From Qipengyuania gaetbuli (GTDB lineage Bacteria; Pseudomonadota; Alphaproteobacteria; Sphingomonadales; Sphingomonadaceae), in assembly GCF_020171365.1 (NCBI RefSeq), contig NZ_JAIUZO010000002.1, positions 2,326,001-2,390,000 of the forward strand: a stretch of 64,000 bases of DNA. Direction: 5' to 3'. Position numbers and translations under genes: made by a program. The first letter of the stretch is position 1; each line of letters opens with the position of its first letter. The notes under the pieces are model-generated. The model searched no databases. It had not been told where the DNA came from and saw only the letters and a program-made list of their open reading frames with translations. Below, one piece after another: positions 49,105 through 57,912 of the stretch.

Positions 49105-50967
49105 ATGAAATTCGCCCCCGTCGCCGTATCCGCCATCGCCATGTCGCTGGCCGCCTGCACCAGTGCGCAGGCCGAACCCGTCGCCAGCGCGCCGCTCGCG
49201 CCCGTCGCCTCGGAAGACCCCTATCCGATGACGCCGGCCGGTGCCGCCGCGTGGGTCGCCATGGTGGAGAAGGACCTGTTCGACTTCTCGGTAGAATTCG
49301 GCCGCGTATCATGGATCAACTCTACCTACATCATGCATGACAGCGATGCGCTGGCTGCCAAGTACGGCGCGGTCGCGACGGAAAAGTCGGTCGCCTATGC
49401 CAACAAGGCGGCGGAATATGCCCGCGTGGCCGGCCTCGATCCCGAAGTCGCCCGCAAGCTCGACATCCTGCGCAACGGCATCGTGATGCCTGCCCCGGTG
49501 CGTGACGGCGCGGCCACCGAACTCAACGAAATCGCCACCAGCCTCAACAGCCAGTACGGCAAGGGCAAGGGCACGCTGAACGGCAAGGAAATCAGCGGTT
49601 CGGATATCGAGGCCGAGATGGGCAATCCCGAGCGGACGCCCGCTGAACTGGCCGAGATGTGGACCAGCTGGCACGACAATGTCGGCGCCCCGATGCGCGG
49701 CGATTACCTGCGCATGATCTCCATCGCCAACGAAGGTTCGAAGGAGCTGGGCTTCAAGGACCTCGGCGCCATGTGGCGTTCGAACTACGACATGGACCCT
49801 GACCAGTTCGCCGCCGAGACCGAGCGGATGTGGCAGGAAGTGAAGCCGCTATACATGGCGCTCCACACCTATGTCCGGTCGAAGCTGAACGAGAAGCACG
49901 GGGATGCGGTGCAGCCCGCCACCGGCCCGATCCGTGCCGACCTGCTCGGCAATATGTGGGCGCAGGAATGGGGCAATATCTACCCGCTGGTTGCGCCCGC
50001 CGGGGCGGGTGACATCGGTTACGACCTCACCGATTTGATCGAGAAGAAGGGCGTGGACGAAGTCGGCATGGTCCGCGTGGGCGAAGATTTCTTCTCCTCG
50101 CTCGGCTTCAAGGAATTGCCCGCAACCTTCTGGGAACGCAGCCAGTTCGTGAAGCCGCAGGACCGTGAAGTCGTCTGCCATGCCAGCGCCTGGGACATCG
50201 ACAATGTCGACGACCTGCGCATCAAGATGTGCATCAAGAAGAACGCCGACGACTTCATCACCATCCACCACGAGCTGGGCCACAACTACTACCAGCGTGC
50301 CTACAACCAGCAGGACTACCTGCACCTCAACGGCGCGAACGACGGCTTCCACGAAGCCATCGGCGACATGGTAGCGCTGTCGATCACGCCCGAATATCTC
50401 GTCCAGATCGACATGCTCGATCCCAAGGACGTGCCGAGTGCAGACAAGGATATCGGCCTGCTGCTGCGCCAGGCGATGGACAAGGTGGCCTTCCTGCCGT
50501 TCGGCCTGATGGTCGATCGTTATCGCTGGGGCCTGTTCGACGGCTCGATCCCGGCGGACAAGCTCAATGCCGGCTGGACGGACCTGCGCCTCCAGTACCA
50601 GGGCATCACGCCGCCCGTCGCGCGTGACGAGAGCAAGTTCGATGCGGGCGCCAAGTACCACATCCCCGGCAACGTGCCTTACACGCGCTATTTCCTCGCA
50701 CGGATCCTGCAGTTCCAGTTCTACAAGGCTGCTTGCGACCAGGCGGGCTGGGAAGGGCCGCTGCACCGCTGTTCGTTCTACGGCAACGAGGAGGTCGGCA
50801 AGAACCTCAACGCCATGCTCGAAATGGGCGCCAGCAAGCCGTGGCCCGACGCGCTCGAAGCCTTCACCGGCGAACGCCAGATGAGCGGCAAGGCGATGGT
50901 CGAATACTTCGCGCCGCTGATGGCGTGGCTGGAAGAACAGAACAAGGGCAAGCCGCAGGGGTGGTAA
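49105..50967 (+). CDS. M2 family (ACE-like) dipeptidyl carboxypeptidase lipoprotein
   Basis: 620 residues, matching one ACE domain. Signal MKFAPVAVSAIAMSLAACTS carries a lipobox LAAC, so it is probably membrane-anchored. The zinc site is His389-Glu390-x-x-His393 (HHELGHNYYQ) with Glu417 in DGFHEAIGD. Substrate-site RDESKFDAGAKYHIPGNVPY and TRYFLARILQFQFYKAAC are ACE-typical. It should release C-terminal dipeptides from periplasmic peptides. Two bp separate it from the next gene. Confidence 0.95.
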   Translation: MKFAPVAVSAIAMSLAACTSAQAEPVASAPLAPVASEDPYPMTPAGAAAWVAMVEKDLFDFSVEFGRVSWINSTYIMHDSDALAAKYGAVATEKSVAYANKAAEYARVAGLDPEVARKLDILRNGIVMPAPVRDGAATELNEIATSLNSQYGKGKGTLNGKEISGSDIEAEMGNPERTPAELAEMWTSWHDNVGAPMRGDYLRMISIANEGSKELGFKDLGAMWRSNYDMDPDQFAAETERMWQEVKPLYMALHTYVRSKLNEKHGDAVQPATGPIRADLLGNMWAQEWGNIYPLVAPAGAGDIGYDLTDLIEKKGVDEVGMVRVGEDFFSSLGFKELPATFWERSQFVKPQDREVVCHASAWDIDNVDDLRIKMCIKKNADDFITIHHELGHNYYQRAYNQQDYLHLNGANDGFHEAIGDMVALSITPEYLVQIDMLDPKDVPSADKDIGLLLRQAMDKVAFLPFGLMVDRYRWGLFDGSIPADKLNAGWTDLRLQYQGITPPVARDESKFDAGAKYHIPGNVPYTRYFLARILQFQFYKAACDQAGWEGPLHRCSFYGNEEVGKNLNAMLEMGASKPWPDALEAFTGERQMSGKAMVEYFAPLMAWLEEQNKGKPQGW

Positions 50968-50969
50968 GG

Positions 50970-51977
50970 ATGCGGACACTCGCTCTCCTCGGTCTTTCGG
51001 TCGCGGCCTGCGCGCCGGTAGCCGGGGAGGCGCCGTCCGCGCCGGCTCCGGCAGGCGTGTCGGGCGCGCTGTTCGTGGCGGGCAAGTTCGAGAACCGGCT
51101 CGCCAAGGTCGATCTGGCCACGGGCGAGCAGGTTGTCTCGGTCGAAAGCTGCGCCAACCCGCATGAACTCGCGACCTCGCCGGACGACCGCTACGTCGCG
51201 CTCGCCTGCTATGGCGGGACGACGGTCGATATTTTCCGCACGTCGGACCTCGGGCTGGTCGCCAGCCACGATCTCGGGCCGAATGCACGCCCGCACGGGA
51301 TCGTCTGGCACTCCAACGGGCACATTTATGTCACTGCCGAGGGCCAGCAGGCGGTCCACGTGCTGTTCAATCCCCACAAGGGGAAAAGCGACGTGAGCCT
51401 CTCGTTCGCCACCGGCAAGCGGGGCAGCCACATGCTGGCGGTCTCGCCTGCGGCCGATGCCGTCTGGACCACCGATCTCGGGTCGCGCACCGTAACCCGC
51501 GTTTCGCTGCGGGGTGAAGGAGCGCCGCTGTCGGTTGAAGTGGGCGAAGAGCCGGAAGGCATCGCTCTCAGCCCCGACGGAAAGACGTTGTGGGTTTCGG
51601 CCCGCGGTTCGGACAAGGCCTTTGCGCTCGATCCGCAGACCATGGAAATCCGGCAGGAAGTCGCCACGGGCGATTTTCCCCTGCGCATCGCGATCCGCCC
51701 GCAGGGCGATTTCGCAGTTACCAGCGACCTTGCGGATGGCGGCCTGACAGTCATCGATCTTGCCAGCGGCAAGGCCGTGCGCAGCATTGCCGTGTCCAGC
51801 CGCGAGGAAGCCGAAGCGAAGACGCAGGTGACCATCCTCTGGTCGCCCGATGGCAAGCGCATCTACGTGGCGGAGACCACCGCGAACACCATCGCGGAAG
51901 TCGATTTCGCAACCGGCAGGGTGCTACGCAGGCTCCCGGGCGAAGGCGGAGGTGATGGAATGGCGGTTATCCAGTGA
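50970..51977 (+). CDS. YncE-like beta-propeller lipoprotein
   Basis: 335 residues from ATG 50970. Signal MRTLALLGLSVAACAPVAGE has a lipobox VAAC (Cys14). About seven propeller blades follow, with units such as LATSPDDRYVALACYG, IALSPDGKTLWVSARGSDK and ILWSPDGKRIYVAETTANTI. Such propellers bind ligands or peptides; no enzyme motif is seen. Packed between the M2 peptidase and rimB. Confidence 0.85.
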   Translation: MRTLALLGLSVAACAPVAGEAPSAPAPAGVSGALFVAGKFENRLAKVDLATGEQVVSVESCANPHELATSPDDRYVALACYGGTTVDIFRTSDLGLVASHDLGPNARPHGIVWHSNGHIYVTAEGQQAVHVLFNPHKGKSDVSLSFATGKRGSHMLAVSPAADAVWTTDLGSRTVTRVSLRGEGAPLSVEVGEEPEGIALSPDGKTLWVSARGSDKAFALDPQTMEIRQEVATGDFPLRIAIRPQGDFAVTSDLADGGLTVIDLASGKAVRSIAVSSREEAEAKTQVTILWSPDGKRIYVAETTANTIAEVDFATGRVLRRLPGEGGGDGMAVIQ

Positions 51978-52435
51978 GCAAGTCGAAGGACCTTTCTGTC
52001 GTCGGCTGGCGCGAGCTGGTCCATTTGCCGGAACTCGGCCTCCACGGCGTACCTGCCAAGATCGATACCGGCGCGCGCACGTCCTCGCTCCACGGCGAAG
52101 TGATCGAGGAATTCGAGCGTGACGGTGAGAAATTCGTCCGTTTCGCTGTCGATTTCGGCGCGCAGCACGTCCGCCAGGTGTGCGAAGCGGTCCACGTCGA
52201 TATCCGCGGCATCACCAGTTCCAATGGCGAGACGCAATATCGCTATGTAATCAAGACGCCGTTGCGTATTGGCGATCTCGAGTTTCGTGCCGAAATCAGC
52301 CTAGCCAATCGCGCGGACATGAGATTCCCCATGCTGGTCGGCCGCTCTTCGCTGCGTCGCCGATTTCTCGTGGATTCAGGGTATTCCTGGCTCCAGACGC
52401 CCGAAATGAAGACCAAGAAAGGCCACAAGCCATGA
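51974..52435 (+). CDS. RimB-like retropepsin-type protease (ATP-dependent zinc protease family)
   Basis: 153 residues from GTG 51974. The aspartic-protease motif is Asp31 in [33 protein letters not shown] and [17 protein letters not shown] complete the fold. In Pseudomonas, RimB is a protease that acts on poly-glutamylated ribosomal protein S6 with RimK. The gene overlaps rimK by 4 bp, which supports the same pairing. Confidence 0.88.
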   Translation: MSKSKDLSVVGWRELVHLPELGLHGVPAKIDTGARTSSLHGEVIEEFERDGEKFVRFAVDFGAQHVRQVCEAVHVDIRGITSSNGETQYRYVIKTPLRIGDLEFRAEISLANRADMRFPMLVGRSSLRRRFLVDSGYSWLQTPEMKTKKGHKP

Positions 52436-53337
52436 AGATCGCCATGCTGGCGCGTAATCCCAATCTCTATTCGCACCAGCGCCTTGTCGAGGCAGCGGAG
52501 GCGCGCGGACACACGCTCGATATCCTCAACACCACGCGTTGCACCGTCCACATCGCGAGCCACCGGCCGCAGGTGTTCTATAATGGCGAAAAGGTCGCCC
52601 GCTACGACGCGGTGATCCCGCGCATCGGGGCCTCGATCACGAACTACGGCCTTGCGATCCTGCGTCAGTTCGAAATGCAGGGCTGCTGGCCGCTGAACGA
52701 AAGCGTCGCCATCGGCCGCAGCCGCGACAAGCTTCGCTCGATGCAGATCCTTGCCAAGCACGGCCTCGGCCTGCCGCTCACGGCCTATGCCAACGACCCC
52801 AAGCAGGCTGAAGAAATCATCAAGGCGGTGAAGGGGCCGCCGGTGGTCATCAAGCTGCTCGAAGGTACGCAGGGCATCGGCGTCGTGCTTGCCGAAACCA
52901 TGTCATCGGCCAAGTCGGTGATCGAGGCTTTCCGCGGGGCCAACGTCAACATCCTGGTGCAGGAATTCATCAAGGAAGCGGGCGGCACCGACATCCGCGC
53001 GCTGGTCGTCGGCGGCAAGGTCGTCGCGACGATGAAGCGCACCGGAGCGGCCGACGATTTCCGCAGCAACCTTCACCGCGGCGGCAGCGCCGAACTCATC
53101 AAGATCACGCCGGCCGAACGCGCCACGGCGGTCAATGCGGCCAAGCGCATGGGCCTCAACGTCTGCGGCGTCGACATGCTGCGTTCGAACCACGGTCCCG
53201 TGATCATGGAAGTGAACTCCTCGCCAGGCCTCGAAGGCATCGAGAAGGCGACAGGCAAGGACATTGCCGGCATGATCATCGAGTTCATCGAGAAGAGCGC
53301 CAAGGACGGCAAGACCAAGACCAAGGGAACGGGCTGA
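52432..53337 (+). CDS. rimK: RimK-type ATP-grasp glutamate ligase
   Basis: 301 residues from ATG 52432. ATP-grasp landmarks: [40 protein letters not shown] (seen as ILVQEFIK), and metal-binding [21 protein letters not shown]. coli RimK adds Glu residues to the S6 C-terminus. The S6 gene lies in this window at 57912-58277. Length equals E. coli RimK (300 aa). Confidence 0.94.
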   Translation: MKIAMLARNPNLYSHQRLVEAAEARGHTLDILNTTRCTVHIASHRPQVFYNGEKVARYDAVIPRIGASITNYGLAILRQFEMQGCWPLNESVAIGRSRDKLRSMQILAKHGLGLPLTAYANDPKQAEEIIKAVKGPPVVIKLLEGTQGIGVVLAETMSSAKSVIEAFRGANVNILVQEFIKEAGGTDIRALVVGGKVVATMKRTGAADDFRSNLHRGGSAELIKITPAERATAVNAAKRMGLNVCGVDMLRSNHGPVIMEVNSSPGLEGIEKATGKDIAGMIIEFIEKSAKDGKTKTKGTG

Positions 53338-53346
53338 ACCCTTCCT

Positions 53347-54120
53347 TCAGGCGTTCCTTGCCGTGAGCCCCCCGTCCACGGGTATCACCGCTCCGGTGAT
53401 GTAGCTCGCTGCGGGCAGCACCAGCGACAGGATCACGTGCGCGACCTCTTCCGGCTCGCCATAGCGCTTTAGCGCGGTGCGACGCCGGGCGAAGGTTTCC
53501 TTGTGTTCCTCCGGCACGGCCTGCGTCATCGCGGTGCGGATGGGGCCGGGGCACACGCAATTGACCGTAATGCCTTCGGGCCCGAGATCGACCGCCAACC
53601 CGCGCGTCAGGCCGGTCACGCCGGTTTTCGCCGCCACATAGGGCGTGTCGCCGGGGGTTGCGCCGAGGCCTTCGGTCGAGGCGATATTCACGATCCGCGG
53701 TGCATCGCTGGCGCGCAAATGGGGCAGGGCGGCGCGCACGGTACGTTGGTGGGCAGTCAGCATGACGGCAAGCGCGCGGTGCCACACCTCCTCGTATTCC
53801 TCGCCCGCATCGAGCGCGCAGAAGCTCGAGACGCCGGCATTGTTCACCAGGATATCGATCCCGCCGAAATCAGCAGCGATCCGGCTGACGACCGAGGCGA
53901 TGGCGTCCTTGTCAGCGACGTCCAGCGCGTAGGGCCTGGCCCCGTTGCCGCACTCACGCGCCACCGCCTCGCAGGCCGCGAGGTCGCGGTCCGTCACGGC
54001 GACGCGTGCGCCTTCCTTGGCGAACAGCAGCGCGGTTGCGCGCCCCATGCCACTGGCAGCGCCGGTGATTACGGCTATGCGGCCCGCGATCGAACGGGAG
54101 CGGTTTACGGCTTCGGTCAT
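53347..54120 (-). CDS. Short-chain dehydrogenase/reductase
   Basis: 257 residues. Classical SDR: ITGAASGMGRATA (cofactor), NNAGVSSF, catalytic Tyr/Lys in YVAAK, and PGPIRTAMTQAVPEE. The C-terminus ITGAVIPVDGGLTA is standard. Substrate unknown. Convergent with rimK (9 bp apart). Confidence 0.92.
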   Translation of the reverse strand: MTEAVNRSRSIAGRIAVITGAASGMGRATALLFAKEGARVAVTDRDLAACEAVARECGNGARPYALDVADKDAIASVVSRIAADFGGIDILVNNAGVSSFCALDAGEEYEEVWHRALAVMLTAHQRTVRAALPHLRASDAPRIVNIASTEGLGATPGDTPYVAAKTGVTGLTRGLAVDLGPEGITVNCVCPGPIRTAMTQAVPEEHKETFARRRTALKRYGEPEEVAHVILSLVLPAASYITGAVIPVDGGLTARNA

Positions 54121-54201
54121 GACATCCCCTCTTTACAGGGGGCGTTATCACGCAAATCCCCGGCGGTGGGAAGCGCAAGTCAGCCGGACGCGTGCGTCTC
54201 G

Positions 54202-54606
54202 CTATTCTGCGGCCATCTTGAGGAGTTCGATCTCCTCGCGCAGTCGGGCCAGCTCCATTTCGTAGAGCCGCGTGCAGTCGAGCCGCGCCGGTTTCTCGCC
54301 GAGCGGGATGGTGACGCGCACGTATACGAGGGCGCGCTGGTCACGCTCCGGGCTGTAGAAGCGCAGCGCATTGTCGTCTTCCGGCAGCGGGCTGGCGGCG
54401 CTCCCCGCAGCGCCCATGTCGAGATAGGCGCCGTTCGAGTTCATCGACTGGCGGCAGCGTGTTCCGCTGGCGGTCTCGATCGAATCCTCGCCGCCGGTCC
54501 CGTGCGGAGCGGCGGGAAGATGGACACCTTGCGATTGCGCATGGGCCTGTGTGCTAGCGAGTGCTGCGCAGGCGGCGAGCGCCGAGTTTCGAACAAACGC
54601 GTGCAT
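54202..54606 (-). CDS. Secreted protein with C-terminal helix, third gene of secreted trio
   Basis: 134 residues from ATG 54606, inside the end of the preceding gene (53-bp overlap). A signal peptide ends near TQAHAQSQ. The mature part has SIETASGTRCRQSMNSNGAY, LVYVRVTIPLGEKPARLDCT and a C-terminal helix ELARLREEIELLKMAAE. Two cysteines could form a disulfide. I recall similar three-gene sets in sphingomonads, but no function is known to me. Confidence 0.72.
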   Translation of the reverse strand: MHAFVRNSALAACAALASTQAHAQSQGVHLPAAPHGTGGEDSIETASGTRCRQSMNSNGAYLDMGAAGSAASPLPEDDNALRFYSPERDQRALVYVRVTIPLGEKPARLDCTRLYEMELARLREEIELLKMAAE

Positions 54607-54961
54607 GGACGGAAACCCTCCTTTCCTCGATCCGCTCGGCGCACAGGCGGAAGCGGACCTCTTCGCCCGGAACCAGCCCGTCGACAACGACGAGGATCCG
54701 GCGATTTGCCCTTGGGGCGATGGTACTGACTGACGGAAGGATGGTGACGCGTTCGGCTGCGATGCCGCTGCCTTCCTCCACGAACGCGCGGAAGCGATGC
54801 GCGCCCGGATAGGGATTGCGAAGCGTGAGGTAGAGACCCTTGCGTTCGCTGGCGGTGGTGCCGCTCTTTTCCAGCGGTCCAAGCCCGACAGCCATTGCGC
54901 TCCCCGCGCTTGCGGCAAGAACCAGTGGGCAGAGGCTTCGAACAAGGCTCATCCTGAGCAT
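54554..54961 (-). CDS. PapD-chaperone-like secreted protein, second gene of secreted trio
   Basis: 135 residues. A signal peptide ends near GSAMAVG. The Ig-like pattern KGLYLTLRNPYPGAHRFRAF, followed by VTILPSVSTIAPRANRRILV, resembles the first domain of periplasmic pilus chaperones, but the protein has only one such domain. It ends HARVCSKLGARRL. It overlaps the upstream gene by 13 bp and the downstream one by 53 bp. Confidence 0.7.
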   Translation of the reverse strand: MLRMSLVRSLCPLVLAASAGSAMAVGLGPLEKSGTTASERKGLYLTLRNPYPGAHRFRAFVEEGSGIAAERVTILPSVSTIAPRANRRILVVVDGLVPGEEVRFRLCAERIEERRVSVHARVCSKLGARRLRSTR

Positions 54962-55407
54962 GTGACCACCGTCACGATCGAATAGTCACCGGCAGCGAAG
55001 CCGCTCGGGTCCTCGGCCTTGGCATGGACGGTGTAGACGTCCGCCAGATCGGAAGAAGTGCTGGTCGACTGCGCGCTGGTATAGGCCTGGGAGGCACCGT
55101 CGAGCGAAGTGTACCTGATCTGCGGCGTGATGCCCGAGACATCGTTCGCCGAGGTGATGGTCGGGGCACCAAAGGATAGCGTGGGATCACTGCCCAAGGC
55201 CGTGACCGTTACAGTCGCCGCAGCGCCGCCTGAATTCTCCGATGATAAGCTGGTGTAATCGGTATTCGGCGCAAGGGCACCGTCCGACACGATCAGCGAA
55301 CAGGTGGCCAAAAGCGAACCATCGAATGTAACAGGCTCCGCCGCAATCGGCGCGGCCAGCACCGCTCCGCTAGCGGCAGTCGCAAGCCCAAGTGTCCTCT
55401 TTCGCAT
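54949..55407 (-). CDS. Secreted pilin/spore-coat-U-like subunit, first gene of secreted trio
   Basis: 152 residues. A signal peptide ends near PIAAEPV. The mature domain is Ser/Thr/Gly-rich beta structure with cysteines in LLATCSLIVSDG and near the C-terminus (VVTCSG), the spacing of a fimbrial-type subunit closed by one disulfide. LADVYTVHAKAEDPSGFAAG, then DYSIVTVVTC, recalls SCPU-domain proteins. No usher gene is nearby. The start has a near-perfect ribosome site. Confidence 0.7.
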   Translation of the reverse strand: MRKRTLGLATAASGAVLAAPIAAEPVTFDGSLLATCSLIVSDGALAPNTDYTSLSSENSGGAAATVTVTALGSDPTLSFGAPTITSANDVSGITPQIRYTSLDGASQAYTSAQSTSTSSDLADVYTVHAKAEDPSGFAAGDYSIVTVVTCSG

Positions 55408-55410
55408 GCT

Positions 55411-55431
55411 TCACCTCCTTCTTCGGGAGGT
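55411..55431 (-). promoter_or_regulatory. Shine-Dalgarno sequence in a possible masking hairpin
   Basis: The reverse strand carries AAGGAGGTGA 3 nt before the ATG of the subunit gene, almost a full anti-16S match. Upstream ACCTCC (55431-55426) can pair with GGAGGT inside it, leaving a 7-nt loop CGAAGAA. Translation could therefore depend on opening this stem. Confidence 0.55.
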
Positions 55432-55494
55432 CATGGATAACGAACGCCCTTAAAGGGCCGGATAGCGTGGGCCTGCGTATTACTGCCTAGGCGA

Positions 55495-56934
55495 TTACCG
55501 GAAGGGCGGCTCGTTGAAAGCGCGCAGCTTGCGGCTGTGGAGGCGCGGGCCTTCTTCGCGGAGCAGGCGGCAGGCGGTGACACCGATCTGGAGGTGGGCC
55601 GCGATGGCTTCCTCGTAGAACTTGTTCGCCTGGCCGGGCAGCTTGATTTCGCCGTGGAGCGGCTTGTCCGAGACGCACAGCAGCGTGCCGTAGGGCACGC
55701 GGAAGCGATATCCCTGGGCAGCGATGGTGGCGCTTTCCATGTCGATGCCGACCGCACGGGAGAGCGAGAGCCGGCGGGCCGAGCTGGTGTAGCGCAGTTC
55801 CCAGTTGCGATCGTCGGTGGTGACGACGGTGCCGGTGCGCATGCGCTTCTTCAGGTCACTGCCGTGTTCGCCCGACACCTCTTCCGCTGCGCCTGCCAGC
55901 GCCTGCTGGACTTCGGCGATGGCGGGAAGCGGGATTTCGGGCGGTAGCACCGGGTCGAGCACGTGATCGTCACGCAGGTAAGCGTGGGCGAGGACGTAGT
56001 CGCCGATCTTCTGGCTCGGACGCAGACCGCCGCAGTGGCCGATCATCAGCCAGGCTTCGGGGCGCAGCACCGCAAGGTGGTCGCAGATCGTCTTCGCGTT
56101 CGAGGGGCCGACGCCGATATTGACCAGCGTGATCCCGCCGCCGTTTTCGCCCACGAGGTGATAGGCGGGCATCTGGTGGCGGCGCCATGCCGTGTCCGAC
56201 AGCTGCGCCCGTGCATTGTCGGTCGCCTTGGTCAACAGCAGGCCGCCGGCACCGGCCAGCGCGGTGTAACCGTTCCTGCCCAGCTGCGAGCCTGCCCAGT
56301 CGACGAACTCGTCGACATAGCGGTGGTAGTTGGTGAACAGGATGAAGCGCTGGAAGTGCTGCGGGTCGGTGCCCGTGTAGTGGGCCAGTCGCGCAAGGCT
56401 GAAATCGGTGCGCAATCCGTCGAACAGCGACAGCGGGATCGGGTCGTCCGGATTGTCGAGCTCGATACCGTCGGCCAGCTCGTCGCCGATATCGGCGAGG
56501 TCCGTGGAGGGGAAGTGGCGCGCGATCTCGTTGGGGTCGATCCCGGCGAGAACCGCGCCGGCCTCGCCGTCGAGGACATAGGGGAAGGGGATTTCCTGCC
56601 GAGAGGAACCCACTTCGACCTCGACCTCGTAGTTCGAGCCGATCAGTTCGAGCTGTTCGCGCAGGTAATTGCGGAACAGGGCGGGGCGGGTCACCGTGGT
56701 CGCGTAGAGGCCCGGCATGTTGAGCCGGCCGAAGGCGCGGTTGGCACCGTCGGGCATTACACCGCCGCGAAACAGCAGGCGAAGTTCGGGATAGGCGTAG
56801 CTGCCGTCCTTGCGCCGTTCGGCGGCAGGCAGTTCGCGGGTCTTTCCGAAAGCGATCACGTCGTCGCGCAGGCGGTGGATGGCCGCATCGTAGACGGATT
56901 CAAGCTTGTCGATGATCTGGTCGATCGATTCCAT
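55495..56934 (-). CDS. amn: AMP nucleosidase
   Basis: 479 residues, the length of E. coli Amn. It hydrolyses AMP to adenine and ribose 5-phosphate, controlling adenylate levels. N-terminal regulatory part about 1-210 (YPELRLLFRGGVMPDGANRA), then a phosphorylase-fold catalytic domain with ITLVNIGVGPSNAKTICDHL, WLMIGHCGGLRPSQKIGDYV and the substrate site VGIDMESATIAAQGYRFRVP. Single gene. Confidence 0.96.
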   Translation of the reverse strand: MESIDQIIDKLESVYDAAIHRLRDDVIAFGKTRELPAAERRKDGSYAYPELRLLFRGGVMPDGANRAFGRLNMPGLYATTVTRPALFRNYLREQLELIGSNYEVEVEVGSSRQEIPFPYVLDGEAGAVLAGIDPNEIARHFPSTDLADIGDELADGIELDNPDDPIPLSLFDGLRTDFSLARLAHYTGTDPQHFQRFILFTNYHRYVDEFVDWAGSQLGRNGYTALAGAGGLLLTKATDNARAQLSDTAWRRHQMPAYHLVGENGGGITLVNIGVGPSNAKTICDHLAVLRPEAWLMIGHCGGLRPSQKIGDYVLAHAYLRDDHVLDPVLPPEIPLPAIAEVQQALAGAAEEVSGEHGSDLKKRMRTGTVVTTDDRNWELRYTSSARRLSLSRAVGIDMESATIAAQGYRFRVPYGTLLCVSDKPLHGEIKLPGQANKFYEEAIAAHLQIGVTACRLLREEGPRLHSRKLRAFNEPPFR

Positions 56935-57001
56935 GGCTGGTTTTTCTCCTGGCTCTTTGTTGTTTTCGTGACACCTCCTGCCACAGGAAGGCGCCTGTTA
57001 C

Positions 57002-57035
57002 AAAAAGGGCGCGGAGACCGAAGTCGCCGCGCCCT
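57002..57035 (-). terminator. Rho-independent terminator of the rpsF-rpsR-rplI operon
   Basis: On the reverse strand GGGCGCGG pairs with CCGCGCCC around a short loop containing ACTTCGGT, then TTTTTG. About 22 bp after rplI. Confidence 0.88.
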
Positions 57036-57057
57036 GATTGTCCGGTTGTCGAAGAGA

Positions 57058-57675
57058 TCAGCCCTCGGCGTTCTCTTCGTCGCCACCTTCGAGCATGTCG
57101 GCGGGAATTTCGCCGGGCTCGAGGTTGGGTTCGATGCGGGTTGCTTCGGCCTGCTCTTCGATCTCGCGCTGTTCGTCTTCGAACATCTGCGCAAGGACAT
57201 CGACGCCCTGGCTCTGCAGCTCGGCTTCGTCGTCCGAACGGGCGACGTTGGCCTTGATGGTGACCGAAACTTCTGGGTGGAGGTCGATGCGCACGTCATG
57301 CATGCCGATCGTCTTGATCGGGTTGCCCATGATGACCTGCTTCTTGTCGATCTCGTGACCCTTTTCGGCAAGGCCGTTCACGATGTCGCGAACGTTGACC
57401 GAGCCGTAAAGCTGGCCGGCGTTCGACGAAGCGCGGATCAGGGTGATTTCGACACCGTCGACCTTTTCACCGGCCTTTTCGGCTTCGGTGCGGCGTTCGG
57501 CGTTTTCCTTTTCCAGGCGATCGCGGTTGGCTTCGAAGACCTTCTTGTTCGCCTCGTTGGCGCGAAGGGCCTTCTTCTGCGGAAGCAGGTAGTTGCGTGC
57601 GTAGCCGTCCTTCACGGTGACGACGTCACCGATCGTGCCGAGCTTTTCGATGCGCTGAAGGAGAATGATATCCAT
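57058..57675 (-). CDS. rplI: 50S ribosomal protein L9 with acidic tail
   Basis: 205 residues, about 55 longer than E. coli L9. The N-terminal domain is canonical ([39 protein letters not shown]). The C-terminal domain includes [20 protein letters not shown]. From about 150 to the end an acidic extension follows ([20 protein letters not shown]...). L9 binds 23S rRNA at the L1 stalk base. Third gene of the operon. Confidence 0.97.
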   Translation of the reverse strand: MDIILLQRIEKLGTIGDVVTVKDGYARNYLLPQKKALRANEANKKVFEANRDRLEKENAERRTEAEKAGEKVDGVEITLIRASSNAGQLYGSVNVRDIVNGLAEKGHEIDKKQVIMGNPIKTIGMHDVRIDLHPEVSVTIKANVARSDDEAELQSQGVDVLAQMFEDEQREIEEQAEATRIEPNLEPGEIPADMLEGGDEENAEG

Positions 57676-57687
57676 GATGTCTTCCCC

Positions 57688-57912
57688 TTACTTCACGATG
57701 TACGGCAGCAGGCCGATCTGGCGGGCGCGCTTGATGGCCTTGGCCAGCTCACGCTGCTTCTTCGCGCTGACGGCGGTGATGCGGGACGGGACGATCTTGC
57801 CACGCTCGGACATGAAGCCCTGGAGCAGACGGACGTCCTTGTAGTCGATCTTCGGCGCGTTCTTGGCGGCGAAGGGGCACGACTTGCGGCGGCGGAAAAA
57901 CGGGCGGGCCAT
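57688..57912 (-). CDS. rpsR: 30S ribosomal protein S18
   Basis: 74 residues. [20 protein letters not shown], then [20 protein letters not shown] and [20 protein letters not shown] are diagnostic. S18 forms a heterodimer with S6 on the platform. Its first base overlaps the rpsF stop. Confidence 0.98.
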   Translation of the reverse strand: MARPFFRRRKSCPFAAKNAPKIDYKDVRLLQGFMSERGKIVPSRITAVSAKKQRELAKAIKRARQIGLLPYIVK

